Positions 34,423-48,800 are shown, numbered from the stretch's first letter. The stretch: DNA of 64,000 nt from Nymphaea colorata (GCF_008831285.2 NC_045143.1:837003-901002); one strand, 5' to 3'. Made by a program: numbers and translations. The notes: generated by a model from the letters alone, not told the origin.

Positions 34423-37031
34423 CTAATTGAGAGTGGGATTTTTCCTTCTCGTTTTTACATTCCTCAAGAATTCTTCTCCTTCCTCAAGATTTTCTACTGC
34501 ATCATTCTCTACTTCCTTTATTGCGGCCACCTCACCGAGCCTCTGTAAATTCCTTACTAATATCGTAAATGTTAACTCATTGGGTCTGCACCCAGCCTCT
34601 TTCATCATTCTGTACATATCCATGGCTTTGTCGACCTTATCAACTAGCATGTATGCAGCCAGCATCTCTGTGTATATCCTAGTTTCAGGTTGCAAGCCTT
34701 CCTCTTGCAGCTGCAAAAAGTAATACTCAGCCTTCTCAATCAACCTGTTCCTTCCTAACATGTATATCATGTCGAAGTAGAACGAAGCTTCCGGCCTATA
34801 CCAGATCTCTTTACGTGCATAGTCGAAGACCTGTCACAAAATGAAGGAACTTTGCATGCTTAGTAATGGGCTGGAAATGACATTCAGCAGAAGCAACAAT
34901 AACACTTCTAACAGATAACATAATATCATTCTCGAAAGAAGAAAGAGAGAGGGGAACACCATTCTTCAGTCATATAACACAAAGCAAGAACAAAATTAAC
35001 ATGGCAATATACGCATATTCTAAATCATGAGCTCAATGTCCAGCACAATTTGTTTAAAAAAAAAAAATTGTGATTAAACAGTTCATGCTAATCAGTTGAC
35101 ATGGACATGGTTGACTGTGAATTCGAACTGATGGTCATATTTCACAGGAATGTAACATCTCATTCATTCACAAATCATATCTTGCTTTACCAAGAGACTG
35201 GAGATGGCATAGTGGTAAAGGTCATAACCACTAGGCAAGCAGTCAGAGGTTGGAGTCCCATGGCGATCACCCCACTTAACCCAGAGCGGGTCCTTACCTT
35301 GGTATGAAGGAAGCTGCATAGTTTTTGCACACTTGGATGCCCAACCATTATCTTGACTGGTGATGTGGTTTCTGCATGTAAAATTTAAAAAAGGTTTAAT
35401 AGCCTTCCTCCATGACCGACAAGAGGAAATGGCTAACAGCAAAAAACCTCTTTGTTCTATTTGTTCGATCCTAAGCAAATTATAAAGATGCTAGATAGTG
35501 TTGTATGGCCATAACTTTTCCTATGGTTGCAGAAGGTGTTCCAGGTATGAAGAAATTGAACTACTTTTGCCACATAAAGTGAACAAAATGATTTGCCATG
35601 ATTTGCCTACAGTGAATTTTGCTTCTTCCTGCATACAAAATGCTCAATCTTAGCCGTTAACAGCACATCGATAATGAAAATGGAAAGGTTTAGCTAGAAA
35701 GGATAAGCCCTTTTGAAGATTGGAGAGAAAGAATGGAAGATATGGCTCCTCACCTGATCTCAAGCAGCTTGTTTTTCCTTGCATATTTTCAGTAAGAAAT
35801 AAACCTCTGACACACTAAGTCAGAGAGCTTATGAGAGTTGTTGTCCCCCGGGTGTAGCTCAGAGGCTTATTCGAGGATCATACATACTTTTCAAGAATAA
35901 AGGTATTTCAAGTGCTTCCAGCACAAATAAATCATCTTCAAGACGGTTAAGCAAGCTGATCGAAAAGCAAAGATGACAATTCGTTGTCTCGTTACGGTCC
36001 AATATTAGAATTGGTTGCACCTGCATCTGTATGTGAGAAACACTTGTCTACCCCTGTCGAAGACGAGTATTAAAAACACGTCTAATTTTGATTAACTAGT
36101 GGCAGTTTTCCCCGCATCTAATGTGTTCAACAACAGAAGCCACATTTATAAAAGAAGACTACTTCAGATCAATGAAATGCAAAGGGCAACTCAATTGGCT
36201 CACATAATTTGATTTAGGTAATTGACACAATAACTTAGGTGTGCTTGCGATGCGTCACCAACAAGAAATATGTAGCAGACTTCAGCACAAATAACAGTAA
36301 GGGTAGAATTCAAAAGCCCCTAACTTTCTATGGCTATCTATCTCGTTGTGCAGCACGCAGTTCACACAAATTCTACCCATCTTACGTCCTTTATACTATT
36401 TATTTCCCCAGAGACGTCCTAAAATCCGAACTATCGCACTGCTTCTGTTCAGTAGCTAAGACCATGTGTTTTTGAGACCCTTACCCTCTTTCGTGAAGAG
36501 GAAGACGAAGACGTCCGACGTTGTTGGTGCCATCGATTCCAAACGCCAACAATAGCTATCCTTGTCTATGGTCATCCCATTTGACGAAACAAAAAAACTA
36601 AAACGAACACGATGAAAGTAAGAAAGAGAACGAAGGGGAGGAGAACCGACCTTGATGGCGAGGTCGCAGCAGTCGGTGCGCTGGAGGTGGGCGAGGAGGG
36701 CGAGCAGGTCGGGCTTTAGAAGCCTGGAGACGGAGGTGACCATGACCCTGGCCACCGCCTCCTCCCCCTTGGCCAGCCGCAGGGAGGAAGAGGCCTGCTT
36801 CGCCTCCGAGCTCATGTCCTCCTTCGTCCTCCACAGCGGCTTCTTGCTCAGCCCCTTGTCCCTCAGGCTGCACACGAACGCCACAGCCCTCGTCCGGCCA
36901 CTCAAAGTGACAATGCCATTTCCGCCATTGGCAGGTCCTCTTCTGCAGCATCTGCCTCTACAACTGGATTGTTGTATGTCCCACACCGCAGCTAGACGGA
37001 TGCCCGTGTGGAGGAGACACGCAGCCACCAT
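34423..37031 (-). CDS. Pentatricopeptide repeat protein, THA8/At1g62350-like
   Basis: Two exons: 36651-37031 and 34423-34830, joined in phase by a GT-AG intron of 1820 bases (AAG|GTCGGT ... GTGACAG|GTC). The product has 262 residues. Residues 1 to about 85 are basic and serine/arginine-rich with little acid until 70, consistent with an organelle transit peptide. The family block follows: SVSRLLKPDLLALLAHLQRT (exon 1 end), then YARKEIWYRPEASFYFDMIYM spanning into exon 2. PPR motifs lie at about 142-176 and 177-211, with a partial one after 212. This short PPR class includes THA8, which assists organelle group II intron splicing; that role is inferred for this member. The start codon context (GAAGATGG) is good. 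Confidence 0.85.
35200..35400 (+). mobile_element. tRNA-derived SINE-like insertion in the PPR gene intron
   Basis: A Pol III A-box-like TGGCATAGTGG lies at 35205-35215 and a B-box-like GGTTGGAGTCC at 35248-35258. The ~32-base gap is normal for tRNA-type promoters. Downstream sequence is unrelated to tRNA, as in plant SINEs. The 3' end is unclear (A-rich at 35383-35390). It is antisense to the host gene. Confidence 0.5.
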
Positions 37032-38187
37032 CTTCCCTTTTCCGATTTAGAAAAAGAATCCCCACAAAAAAAATTTCAAAAGCTCTCCGATTTTGAGCGC
37101 ATGGGGGAAGCTTGAAGAATGAGATTCGTCGGGGTCATGTCCGGAGGAAGAGAACGGCAATATGCAAGCCAAAGACGGCTTCCGATTTATCCTGATCTTC
37201 GTCTAAAATAACGGCGGTTTCCTACCATTACTTTACCATGCTCGTCATAGTCTTCTGAAGTGTACCGTGATGCTCGCATTTTTCTGGGAAGCTGTCTCGT
37301 CCAGTATTAACGTTATCTCGGTTTCGCCGAGTATTCTCTTTTTGAAATTTTAACTAATTTTAATTATTCTTTAGTTATAAATATTAAAAAGAAAACAGGC
37401 CGATTCATCCAATTTTTATGGATCCATGGGCCTCGTTCATCTATGTAATATTCAGCAAATGATACGACTCCTGTACTCGGATCCACAAGTTTAGTTTGGT
37501 ATTAGTATAATATGCAAAAGTAGGGCTGAAAATCCGTTGGTTACGTACAAGGCATTTTGACAGTGCAAAAGTAGGGATTGAGAGCCCACCTGACCAAGCA
37601 CAGGTCTTGGAAAAGACCGCACCCAAGTTAAAGGACCATATCGCTCGCCTAGCGACATAAAGCTCTATGCTAGTACCCCATTTCTAAGGCCTATGCCTGC
37701 TTTGGCTTCTACATGAGAATAGGGGACTGTTGAGTTCAACCATGTTGGCCCTTATATAAGTAAACATTGCCTTTTACAAATCCAATCACATCAGTCAATA
37801 TAAAATGGTCATAAGTTTTTTAAAAAATTGTAAACTTCTAACAATTGAAATTTTTAGATTTTTTATTCTTATATTTTCATAGATTTTGCACCGACCTATA
37901 CAGCTAAATTCATGAAAAACAGCTTAAATCACCAAAGAATAAGCGGAAAGGCATAAATTGGGAATATATGTCTGCGTACATTCCAAGCACGCCTATTTAA
38001 AAACCTTATCGGAAAAGGAATAACGAGTCTATTATTCCATACATCAAAATTTTGAGCAGCACGTGAATTAAAATGACCCAAATCCATGACATGAGAATGC
38101 AGATTGCATCCTTCTGAAATCTCAAACCCTAGCTTTTGCTGGCCCATGCACTAAAAAGTAAGAATCCCCACAGCCAGAACCTTGCCA
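37032..38187. other. Intergenic DNA between PPR and UXS genes
   Basis: It should hold the promoter and 5'UTR of the PPR gene on the left and the 3'UTR of UXS on the right. No TATA box stands out near 37032-37200. No other gene or repeat recognised. Confidence 0.4.
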
Positions 38188-41100
38188 TCATTTTTTGGGG
38201 ATTGAGAGCCTTTGCCTGAAATCCTCTTCCATTAGCGGAAGACCCTCCCGCAGTTTAACAGTGGGCTCCCAACCAAGCAAGGTTGTTGCCTTCGTGATGT
38301 CCGGCTTCCGCTGACGAGGGTCGTCCGGTGTGTTCTCGACAATCTTCACTTTGGTTGACGGATCAATCAACTGGAAATGAAAATAGAAGGCGACAATATA
38401 ATCAATGAAAGTTGGACAAGTTGTGCCTGACAAATCATAATACATAGAAGAATAGTACGCATTAGCATATTCAGATTTTGACGTGAAAAATGACCATCCC
38501 TCATGAGCTTGCCATTACATATGGATGAAATAGCATACTCAGGCGTATTAAAAGACGATGAATTACGGCTGGCGTTGGACCATGCAAAGGATGCCATGCA
38601 CCATATATGGATTTGGCTGGTCCAATGTATATGGCCATGATGGCCGATTGGCAGTCCAAGCAGGCACTGGCCATTTTGAAAGCATCTGAACTTATAGATG
38701 AAGCAGAATGTCTAATCTATGCATTGAAAAAGAAATAATTGAAACCCAATGTGTACATGTGATTCTATGGCTCCCCCAATTTTAATCAATATAAAACCGT
38801 TCATTTTGATCTCTTATAAAATCCAATTTACTCGTCCATTTTCACGATTCTTTTATGCCTGTAGATTTGGACAAACCAGCCAGAAAATGGCCTCACCAGC
38901 ACTCCGTATACACTCCAGTGCATTGATACTGTGAACCAAAGTAAACCACCCGCTCCCAGAAATGGGAAACCAGATTACATGGAAAAACTTATTTGTACAG
39001 TAAAATAGCACAGCCTACCTCCTTCACCGTTTCAGCAAGCTCCAACATTGTGAACTCACCTGCAAAGCAGGAATCACATAACAAAGAATCAAAAGCATGC
39101 CAAAAGGGAAAAACGAAATCAATTAAGCTTAAATTAGTGACAATAACAACTGCAATTCACTGACGCTTCGATAATTTCCAAAAGAACAAATATACTATAA
39201 CTTATATAGAATACTGTGACCAATACGAAGGATAGAGAATTGACCTAACGTTTGACAAGCAACAGAAAAATTATGGCTTTGAATATTAAGTTTCATAGTA
39301 TTCATACCAGCCATATAGTGTAATGAAATTTTACAAATTTAATTAACTGAAGTTGAATTTTGGATAATACAAGCTGAGTGTTGAATATGTAACCTGGATT
39401 GCCAAGGTTAATCGGCCCAGTATGTTCTCCTTCCATAAGTCGTATAAGTCCATCAACCTTCAATCAAACAATAGAAAAAATTCTAGTGTCATTGGGACCA
39501 TCTGAAAATACTGTTGTTATCTTCAGAAAGATAGAATGCTAAATAAACTCACATACCATGTCTGACACATAGCAGAAGCTTCGTGTTTGTGTCCCTGGAG
39601 CTTGCACTGTTAATGGCTCACCCCTATGTTCAGATACCGCCATAAAAATCTCCATCAGTGTACAATCCAGTTCATTTTCTCACCTCAAACTTGTGATAGA
39701 TACACCCTCAGAACTTTCATTATTAACTTCCCATGTGACATCAAATAACTCATGGAAACATTAAATGAGTGACAAGGATCCCCAAACAGACAACACCAAT
39801 TGAAAAACAAACTCTTGAATGATTACAAATCCTTATCATCAGAGATATTAAATGAAACTTGAATCAACATTTGAAGAACTTTTGCAGAAAATCCTAATAC
39901 TAAATATAAAAAGAAACTTCAACCAACTTGAATTTAAAACAGAAAATTTGAAAACAAGAGTTCAGGAGAAATGTTTGTTGGAGATTTCATCGATAGCAAG
40001 TAGACTAATTGGCAGAACTGATCATGCAAGATATTGTAAATCTATAACGAGTATCAAAACATAGAAAATTCATAATGGGTATGCATATCTACATATAAGA
40101 ATATAAAAATTACTACATGCAACGATGCAAGTAGAATCTACCTAAGAGCTTGAGCTATGAAATTGCTGACAACACGGCCATCATCAATGTTCATTCTAGG
40201 GCCATAAGTGTTGAAGATCCTCGCAATACGAATTTCTGAGAACATATATCAAATGCATAGTACCTTCAGAAACAAATATGTAGGCACTAACCAATGTAGC
40301 TTGCAAATAGCCTGCCAGATATATTTTACCAATGCCATGTTGCCTGTGGTAATCAAACATCAAAGTCTCAGCAACACGTTTCCCCTCATCATAGCAACTT
40401 CTAACACCTGCAATCCATAAAAGGTAACATAAATGATGGCAACACTTGCAATTCTTAAGCATTGAATGCACGCAACCTAAAAATGGATCAGTTCAAGGTT
40501 AGCCAAGTTCCAGACTAGGGTTTACAAAAGAGTGCAAGCCTTCCAATGGTTCAGATCCTGGACTAAGCGATGCTCATTGCAGGACTTGAAATATGTGGTC
40601 ATTGACTACAGAAGACAAAAGCAACAGCAATAAAAGATGCAGGAATATTACTGTGACACATGCTTAAGCTATTGCACAATAAGTTGTTCAATGACTACGA
40701 TGCAACCAAAATGACACTTCAATAGCCAGAAACTCGCTGGGGCTACAGACAAATCAGAACACGCAAAATATGCAGACTCCACCAGTTGTGAGATCGCCAT
40801 ATTGCTTGGATATAATTTCAAAACTTCGGCCTATACCCCAGCAGAAAAGTAACACCATGTTGCATTCACTCAATTGGGCTTGTTAAAAAACTATCCAGCA
40901 GCATCACATAGTTTCTCAAGTCCACCATATCACATTAACTAATAAATGAAAAATAAACTGAACAGCTAAACCACCATGAACCAGAGGATAAAGGCAATTC
41001 AAAAATATTTCATTTATAATGTATGTCTGTTTTTTGTTTGTGAACCCTATATGCTCTAATAGCTCATTACGCAGGCATAAAAAACAATCTCACACTGAAA

Positions 41101-44100
41101 AATCATTTGAAAGGAAGACTTACCAATTGGATTGACGTTACCCCAGTACTCTTCTTTTTGAGGATGCTCAAGAGGATCACCATACACTTCCGAAGTTGAT
41201 GTAAGCAATATCCTAGGAAAAGAGGAAAAATATAATTAAGACAGCTACATCATCTGAGATGTAAATAGCTGATGTTGAGGAGTTTGAAGATCATTCAGAA
41301 AAGGAAAATCCTTTCCAACTTCCAATCTTTTACTTTATCCCTCCAGCTTAGACATATAGACATGTTTTTCCAAAAGGACTTCAAGCTTGGTTAGCAATTA
41401 GCATAGTTTTGTATGGCATGATGAGTCAAAATCATTTCAAAACAGTTATTTGGACCTATCTAAAGACCTGAGCAACGAAAGTGCTGTCTGAGTGTGTGAC
41501 TGCACAAGGCATGCATACAGTTAGAGAGCGAGATGGCGAGAGAGAGACCTTGCTCCGACCCGCTTGGCAAGTCCTAGCATATTCAATGTTCCAATCACGT
41601 TCGTCTTTATAGTCTGTAAAGATGTCAGTCCAATTAGATTGGAAAGAAAAAAACTGCAAACTAGGCATGTGAGTAAGCAACATCTTTCCCAGCAAAAGAG
41701 TAGTGCATACATGAAGTCAAAAAATCAGCTGCTCAGACTATATCATCCTCTTATGCATGGAATGGAATTGATCATTGGAATGGCAGTCTTGAATAGAAAC
41801 AGCATGACAAGAAAATGGACTGAACAACCAGGCATAAACCATGCAATTTTCATTCACAATGACATGTACAAGTGGCACAAACTCATTTTCTCTATTTCAA
41901 GTAGTTGTTTAGAGAGGCAGCCATTAGCTTGGAGGCGCCCTTCAGGTGAACATCGTAGCAGCAATCCACCAGAAAGCAAGTTATATGAGTAGGTTTAGAA
42001 TCTAAAGTAGTCAATCAGAAATAAATACAAAAAGTGAAACCACAAAAAAGAAGGCACTAAATGGAATTTAAACTGTTATACTTGCCTTTACAGGGTTGTA
42101 TTTGTAAAAAATTGGAGAGGCTGGGCATGCGAGATGGTATATTTGATCAACTTCTACTAATAGAGGTTCTGTGACGTCTGCAGTGAAACAAATGGAGACA
42201 TCAAAATGCAAGACGATAAACTATAAGAAAGATCTTAAGTCAATATCAAAGTTATTACTCAGAAAATAAAATCGGGACTATTAAGAACTGGAAATTCAAA
42301 GGGCAAATTATAAGTTTGTTTATTTTAATAATAAAACAGATTCAATCAGTATCACATTGCAGGAAACAAGATCATACAAAAATTAGCTTTAAACTCTAAA
42401 CTGAAAAAGGATCTCCTCCATGTTTTGTAAATAAGGAGGTTATATGTTTTTGCAGACCAGCCTAAACTTCTACATGTTGCACTGCCTATACAAAAATAAA
42501 AAAAATCTGCTCCTCCAGCTTCTTTGACTCACATGGATAGGCACCAACAATATAGATCAGAAACCTCTGTTAACAAAACTCCAAATTCAATTCTGGAAGC
42601 TACACATTTACCAAAAGCTTGAAGTCCGTTAAAGGCTACAAAGTTGATCCAAGTGGCAGAATCAACTACCTAGAGAATCAAAGCTTTGGAACCAGTAATC
42701 TAAAACAAATTCCATGCTACCCAATACTTCTGAAACCATGTACTTATTATGTTTGACATACAATCACTTAAAATAGACAAATTCTTGGAACTGCCACAAG
42801 ATGAACACCTCAAGTTATGTATCATATTCACATGTTTCTTAGATTCTCATTTCTCTCGTAGATTATCAAGTTCAAGTTTCTTCCCTTTACTTAAAAGCGG
42901 ATAAGGGCAATGAAATACCATACCTTCAACATGATATGCACAATCTACTTTAAGAGAAGAGGGAAAGAGGAAAGCCATAATTTCCTTAAAAAAAACTCAA
43001 AAACATAAAACAAACATAAAATCAGCTCCTACGTAGAAAAGAACATAAAAAATTACCATGTCGGATAAGCTCAAAGTTTGGATGACCAATCCATTTTCTA
43101 AGATTGTCCTTTGAACCAGTGAAGAAATTATCAGCAACAATTACCTGGGTAACAGAAGCTTTTGTCAGAGAGTCATCTAACAGAACAAAACAGAGAGAAA
43201 CCTTGTAATTTAAAGAAAATTTGATGTGTTACAAGGAAAAATTGGCATTAAAGTGTGTCAGAAGATAAAAAGGAAGAATTAGTGCTGCAAGTTGGCTTCG
43301 TCAAGCAGATGCACAAATAACCAAGAAAAGGAAAAGGAAAACCTAGCAATACTGAAGAAGTTTCAAATGCAACCACTGCAAAAAATTTTGGGAACAAACT
43401 TCGTAAATATAAATACCTAAGTGACAAAAATGACAAGAAAACACAGCTATTTTAGAACAATTGAATAAAAGGTTTGCTAAACCACAGAAAGCTCCCTTTC
43501 CATGGCCCTTTTCATCCCTGAAACTGAATAATAACAGCAGTTACCTGATTGCTGGAAAAAGTAAGTCGGTACTTCCAAATTATTAGGTACTTCCAAATTA
43601 TTAGATCAAGCCTTACTGGAAATGGGCACTAATCCCAGTGCGATTAACATCAGTGCACATTGGCCCACATAGGCTGATGCACATTGGATCAGCGGAAGTC
43701 AAAATGATAAGGGACCTGACACAGTCCTCTTAGAATATTAACCGATATATCAGCCACTACTGTCCCATATTAATAAAGTAGTAAAATAGAGCAAGTTTTA
43801 CTTAATTTAGTATGGACAATACAGCCGAAAACAGGCCACCGATGCACACCAATATTTTATAATTCTGATAAAACCAATATAACATGATAAAAGATTCTTA
43901 AACAATGGTATAAATGGAGAATAAAAGAGAACAATTAATTACCTCATTTTTATCATTTTCCATCAGTTTATCTACAAGGTGAGAGCCAATAAATCCAGCC
44001 CCGCCAGTCACCAAAATTCGCAATTTAGGCTGCCATTATTAGTTAAGTGACATTAAGAAAAGACTGAGCAAGAAAAAAAGAATGTTCAGAAAATGTTGCT

Positions 44101-45165
44101 AAATGGTCCCACCACCAATTTCTACAGACTTCACAATAATCTAGGACAAGCAAATTCTGGGGAAGTTCCCGAAAGTAACTACTGTGAATCCTCACTCTGC
44201 ATTTGTGGCCTACCTCCTACTGATGCATGAATACAGTACATGCATGATAGAGAAGTGTAACAATAATGCAATCACTGGGAACTGGAAAGGATAATTTTTT
44301 TTTCCAACTTTATAATTGAAAGAAAAACACAAAAAAAATAACTCTTCATTGTACAGACATAGTGAAATTGGAGGCATAAATATGCAATTCATGAGGATGG
44401 ACTTCCATATGCAAATGGAACCAAGGTTAGGCATAAATTGCTGCCAAACTCATTCGATTAAACAAATTTTTCATTAGTGACTTTGCTTGAGATATGGTAA
44501 AAATAAAGCGTGACAATACCTCGACACGGTGTTATTCAGATCAGAAAACGTGATATACTAAAGACTACAACAATTACACTGAGTGCAACGTTGAACAAAT
44601 CAGACTCCTGCAAGCATGAAGAGGAAATCGATAGACAGCTCAAAAAGGTTTTCTACAACATATTCTGTCCTAGAACTCAAGAAAACAGCAAAAAGCGGTA
44701 TCAAATTTTAAATGAACTCATAATTAACTATCCAATATTGATTCAAGAAAAACTGTAACAAATTTTACCAACAACTAGTTTGGAAGTCCAAATGTCCTAT
44801 TGATGCCTCCGGTTCAAAGCAAATCTAAACGTAGAACAACGGTTTTAGCAGAAAGAAATTGCTCGTGAAATCAGCATCATGATCACCAGGCAGACAACAT
44901 CCATGCTTCCATTACCAAGGAAAATATAAATGAACAAACAAAATGCAGAAACTTCTGTGCCAGTGAAGAGCTAAATTTCAGTCCATCATGCAACATTACC
45001 GTACATGAATCTAAATCACCAGAAAGAAGATGAAAAAAAAAACCGAAGCAGATCGTAAAATGTCTGTACCTGACAAAATTTGGAACTGCGCAAAGGAGAT
45101 GGCATGGGAGGTGGCCTTGAAGCGGTTTGATGCGAAGAATTGTTTTCAATACCATTGGCAGCCAT
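38188..45165 (-). CDS. UXS: UDP-glucuronic acid decarboxylase (UDP-xylose synthase), cytosolic type
   Basis: Converts UDP-glucuronate to UDP-xylose for xylan and xyloglucan synthesis. Twelve coding exons: 45070-45165, 43943-44029, 43057-43144, 42086-42177, 41549-41613, 41124-41212, 40330-40407, 40142-40235, 39557-39623, 39394-39457, 39019-39059 and 38188-38370. They join in frame to 347 residues. The N-terminus ([20 protein letters not shown]) has no membrane anchor, so this matches the short cytosolic UXS3/5/6 group and not the Golgi type II forms. The short-chain dehydrogenase fold shows [10 protein letters not shown] at 40-49 (NAD binding), TSTSEVYG at 147-154 and the catalytic YxxxK at Y178/K182. 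[13 protein letters not shown] and [10 protein letters not shown] follow. The intron after exon 4 uses a GC donor. A 5'UTR intron is likely. Confidence 0.95.
42084..42089 (-). other. GC-AG splice donor of UXS intron 4
   Basis: The exon ends ...GTAAAG and the intron begins GCAAGT. The next exon resumes ACTATAAAG after CTTTACAG at 41614. The protein frame ([12 protein letters not shown]) is preserved only if GC is used. The donor otherwise matches the consensus fully, as is typical for GC-AG introns. Confidence 0.85.
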
Positions 45166-45174
45166 TGCCAAAAA

Positions 45175-45898
45175 TCTGTCAAATAACAGACAGATCTATA
45201 CTTCAACTTCAGAATTAAGAAAAGAAGAACCACCGAACTCGCGAAAACTAAAATAAGGAAACACCGCCAGACGACATCCGGTCGGACCTCACCTAACCGA
45301 CCAGAGAAAGCCAAGCTACATCAAAAGCAAGCTGTTGTTAAACAATCAAACGTAATCCAAAAATACCAGATTCAAACCTCAATTTCCCATTCCCGAACTC
45401 GAATCTCACGCAAAACTCCAAAAAAGAAAGTTCACAAGACACGAATACCCCATCAAATCCGATCACGTTTATTATGCATCGGATCGAAACCAGAAAAAGA
45501 CAAAAAGAAAATGCCAGACTCCAAAAAAGGAAAACAGAAAAGCATACAATAATTCAAACTCGATCAGACAAAGAACACTTCATAACTTAAACAAAGAACA
45601 GCTAAAACTCATCACGAACACAAACAGAACTCGACTCACAGAGCGACACCAGCCACTCAGAAGACGAAACCGACCGGTATTCCGAAACTCACCGACGCAG
45701 ATTGTAAAACCAACAGAAACCCGATCACAGATCTGAAAATAATGCGGAACTCTAGATCTGTGATTCTGTGAAGACAGACGTCAGACCATTAATAACCCAC
45801 CTATTTACCAACTAAAGTAGACAGGCTCCAATCTTCTGATTGAAGCAAGGACGATACAACAAGGCCACCAAGATCCACCGAACACTCCGCCTTTTATA
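45175..45898 (-). promoter_or_regulatory. UXS core promoter and 5'UTR intron
   Basis: A strong TATA box TATAAAAGGCGG reads on the minus strand from 45898 down. A leader exon would run from about 45865 to 45693, ending at GTCG|GTGAGT. An intron would then reach the acceptor TTATTTGACAG (45176-45186), leaving ten untranslated bases before the ATG at 45165. Leader introns are common in plant housekeeping genes. This model is from consensus only. Confidence 0.55.
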
Positions 45899-45899
45899 C

Positions 45900-48800
45900 G
45901 ATTGCTTCACAAGGAACCAATTGCAATTCACGCAACAAAATCTCCGAAGCCCCTAAATTCGTGAAATGTGGTAAAAAAGAATGAGATCTCTTGGATAAAC
46001 ATTAAAAGCAGAGTTAACTTCACCGTGTAGAGATTTAAGAAAAATGGATTGAAAAAAACGCGGGGGAGAGTCGGACGGGACACGTGGGTGGCAGCTCTGT
46101 TTAGCATGGGCGTTTATTCGGTTCTTATATAACTGAATCAAAATCCGATCCGAACGAGGTTCAAATAATTTAGCTTCTTACCGGATCCGTCAAGAAATAA
46201 CAGTATTACTACCATATCATATTCATGAAACACTTTTTACAAAGTTTTAAGAATCTTTCCTATTTTTTAGGGCAGATTCATGGGATAGTGACAACTATGT
46301 AACTATTATCAAACAACTCCTAACACTTTGTTACTTACTGTTTTATGAACATGAATGAATACTTTGATAGCATCGGGTTTGAGATGCTCATGATTTAAGA
46401 ACTGTGGATTTAAGATCAGACCCTCATTCATAATCTTTGATACAAACTTTTCTCAATGCAAGAGGTAAAATAAACATCAGTAAATTTTAGGTCAGACCTA
46501 AGATACTTAGTTTAATGAACCATAGGTTTTACCATGAATCATCTGTCACATCAAGAAGAACATATCTAGTAGTCAAATGAATCTGTTATAATTCATATGG
46601 TAAAAAACTATTCTGATTGCCAAACAGCCTCTTAAAAAATGTTATTTACCCTAGGGATGCATAAAAAACTCACTGGCCAGTTTAGATCTTGAAACTGACG
46701 TGGATTGGTCTTATTACGGCAGGTAGAGCCACAAAACCCACCAAATTTTCCGTCGTTTCATTTGGTGCATATAATAGGAAAAGGTAACATCTTGACAGAA
46801 AAAGTTCAGGTTTGAATGTGGCGCTTTCGGAACATCGCTTAACCTGTCGTTTTCACATTTTTAAAAGGAATAAATTTTTTTGAAAAGAACTTATTTGCAG
46901 AGACACCAAGCTCGTTACTACTTTTTTATTTCATGTTTTTAGAATAATTAGAAAAGCCCGTGAGAATTTTGATTTCTATGTACTGCATTGAATGAAAACC
47001 GACTACATTCACTCTCTCGAAAATGAAAATGGCTTACAAATTACAAAACTATTAAAAATCTTGAATCCGACCTCAGTTAGTCAGATTCAGCAAAAGAAAA
47101 AGGAATCCAGGCAGTTAAAGTATTTCTAAATAGATCTGCTGGATGCTGCGGATTCAGACAGTAAAAGTACGAGTGAAATCAAATCCAGAAGTAGAAAAAC
47201 TGAGATCTCAAGTCCGTATATCATCTGTTTGCATCCTTATACATGCGTCTTTGTTCCTGCGTGGATCTTGGTCGACCAGTTTCTTAGATTATCACAAGCT
47301 TTGGTAACTCAAAGAATCTTTTTTCATGGCGAAACATCAAATCCTACACCCAGCATGACAGTGTTCGCAGCTTTGGACCTCAGGAGCACGCGGTGGTTTC
47401 AGTTACCACGACTCTCGAGCAGTGGAGCCAGCCCAGATCTAATGTAGGCACCACATAAATTTTTTTTCAGTCACCGCAGTAGCCAACATCAGCCTCTCCC
47501 ATGGATCTCCACCGTTGGGACTGTGGAAACTGACGAATTCGCTTCTGGAAATTCTCCCATGATTACTGTTCCGACATCCTGCTCCCTTTTCCCAACCGTC
47601 AGCCTGATTCTAAGAATTAAGCTTCGATCTACAACCATCAATGGGGGCCACTTGTTGATTGAACCCCAACTTCCTAAACAGAGAAACTGCAAATTTGGGG
47701 TGTTTGTGTGAGATAATGGCGACGAACAACCATCAGAGGTGGGCAGTTTGTTACTAGTGGTATCCCAGTGGCTCTGTGCCGGGGCTGTGGGGAGAGGTGG
47801 TAGTTGGCTTGCGCGAGATCGGGAGACGGGCTAGACCGGCCACTTGAACTACCAGCCGACTGGGCCATTCAACGAAACAGGCCAGCCTGCAGCCTACCGG
47901 TAACATGTTGGTGGGAATGGTGAAATATGTGGGCCGCTTTGATTGCTTTAAGCCGAAGATGGTGTTTTAATGGCTGAAAAAATTAAACGTTTCTGGAAAA
48001 AATCGTCGAGCATGGCAAGAAGAAAGATACAGGAAAATTTTGCTTGCTTTTTTTCTTTTTTTCACTCCATTACAATATGGAAAGGGTGAAAATTTTATAA
48101 ACGCATATTTTTGGGGTTGACGTACAAACAGGTAAAATTTCAGTAGTCCAGTGGCCAAAAGAATAACGTTAAGCCGGAAGTTCTTGCAAACGAAAAAAAT
48201 AAAAGAAAAGTAGTCCGTACCTTTTAGAGAACAGACCCTTTATTCGAACAGGGGTGAAATTTTACTAAAAGCTTTATCCATGCGTGACTTAACAGGTGAA
48301 ATCTTGCTGAAGACATGCGGATTTTTAAATCCGAATTCAACCTTTGGTAAAAGATCTGACCATTTTCAGTCAACATGAGAAAAAAGAAGAAGAAAAGATT
48401 ACGAATATTTGCCAACCAAAAAAGATTTGAATCCAATCTATCCGTCCGCTTGGCCCCTCCTCTCCAATATGATCTAGATCTATCACTTGTTACGAGAACA
48501 AAATTTCAACTTTTGCAGACATAATCACGACCACAGCAAGTAGAAACAAAGAGCAAATCAAGAACAAAGAGCGGAGGTTATACATAAATCTAAAGCATAA
48601 AATTTGGGCTCCGTGGAGTTTAAAATCTAGCACATTCACACAGATCACTTTTCTCCTAGGCTCCACATCATCTCCAAAAGAAAAAGAAGAGAAGCACAAC
48701 TACAAGGACACGAATTATTACATTTCTAAACAGCAGACGACAATGACCCAACGCCCCTTTGACCTCAAGGGGAGGATGGAACCTCAATACAGAAAACTTT

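Noticed and set aside
35856..35890. tRNA-like GTGTAGCTCAGAGGCTT in the PPR intron
   Set aside because: Only an A-box-like piece is present; no B-box or cloverleaf partner follows at the right distance.
36652..37050. Plus-strand frame opposite exon 1 of the PPR gene
   Set aside because: Its length comes from the GC-rich minus-strand coding exon. The minus reading continues in frame into exon 2 and matches the PPR family.
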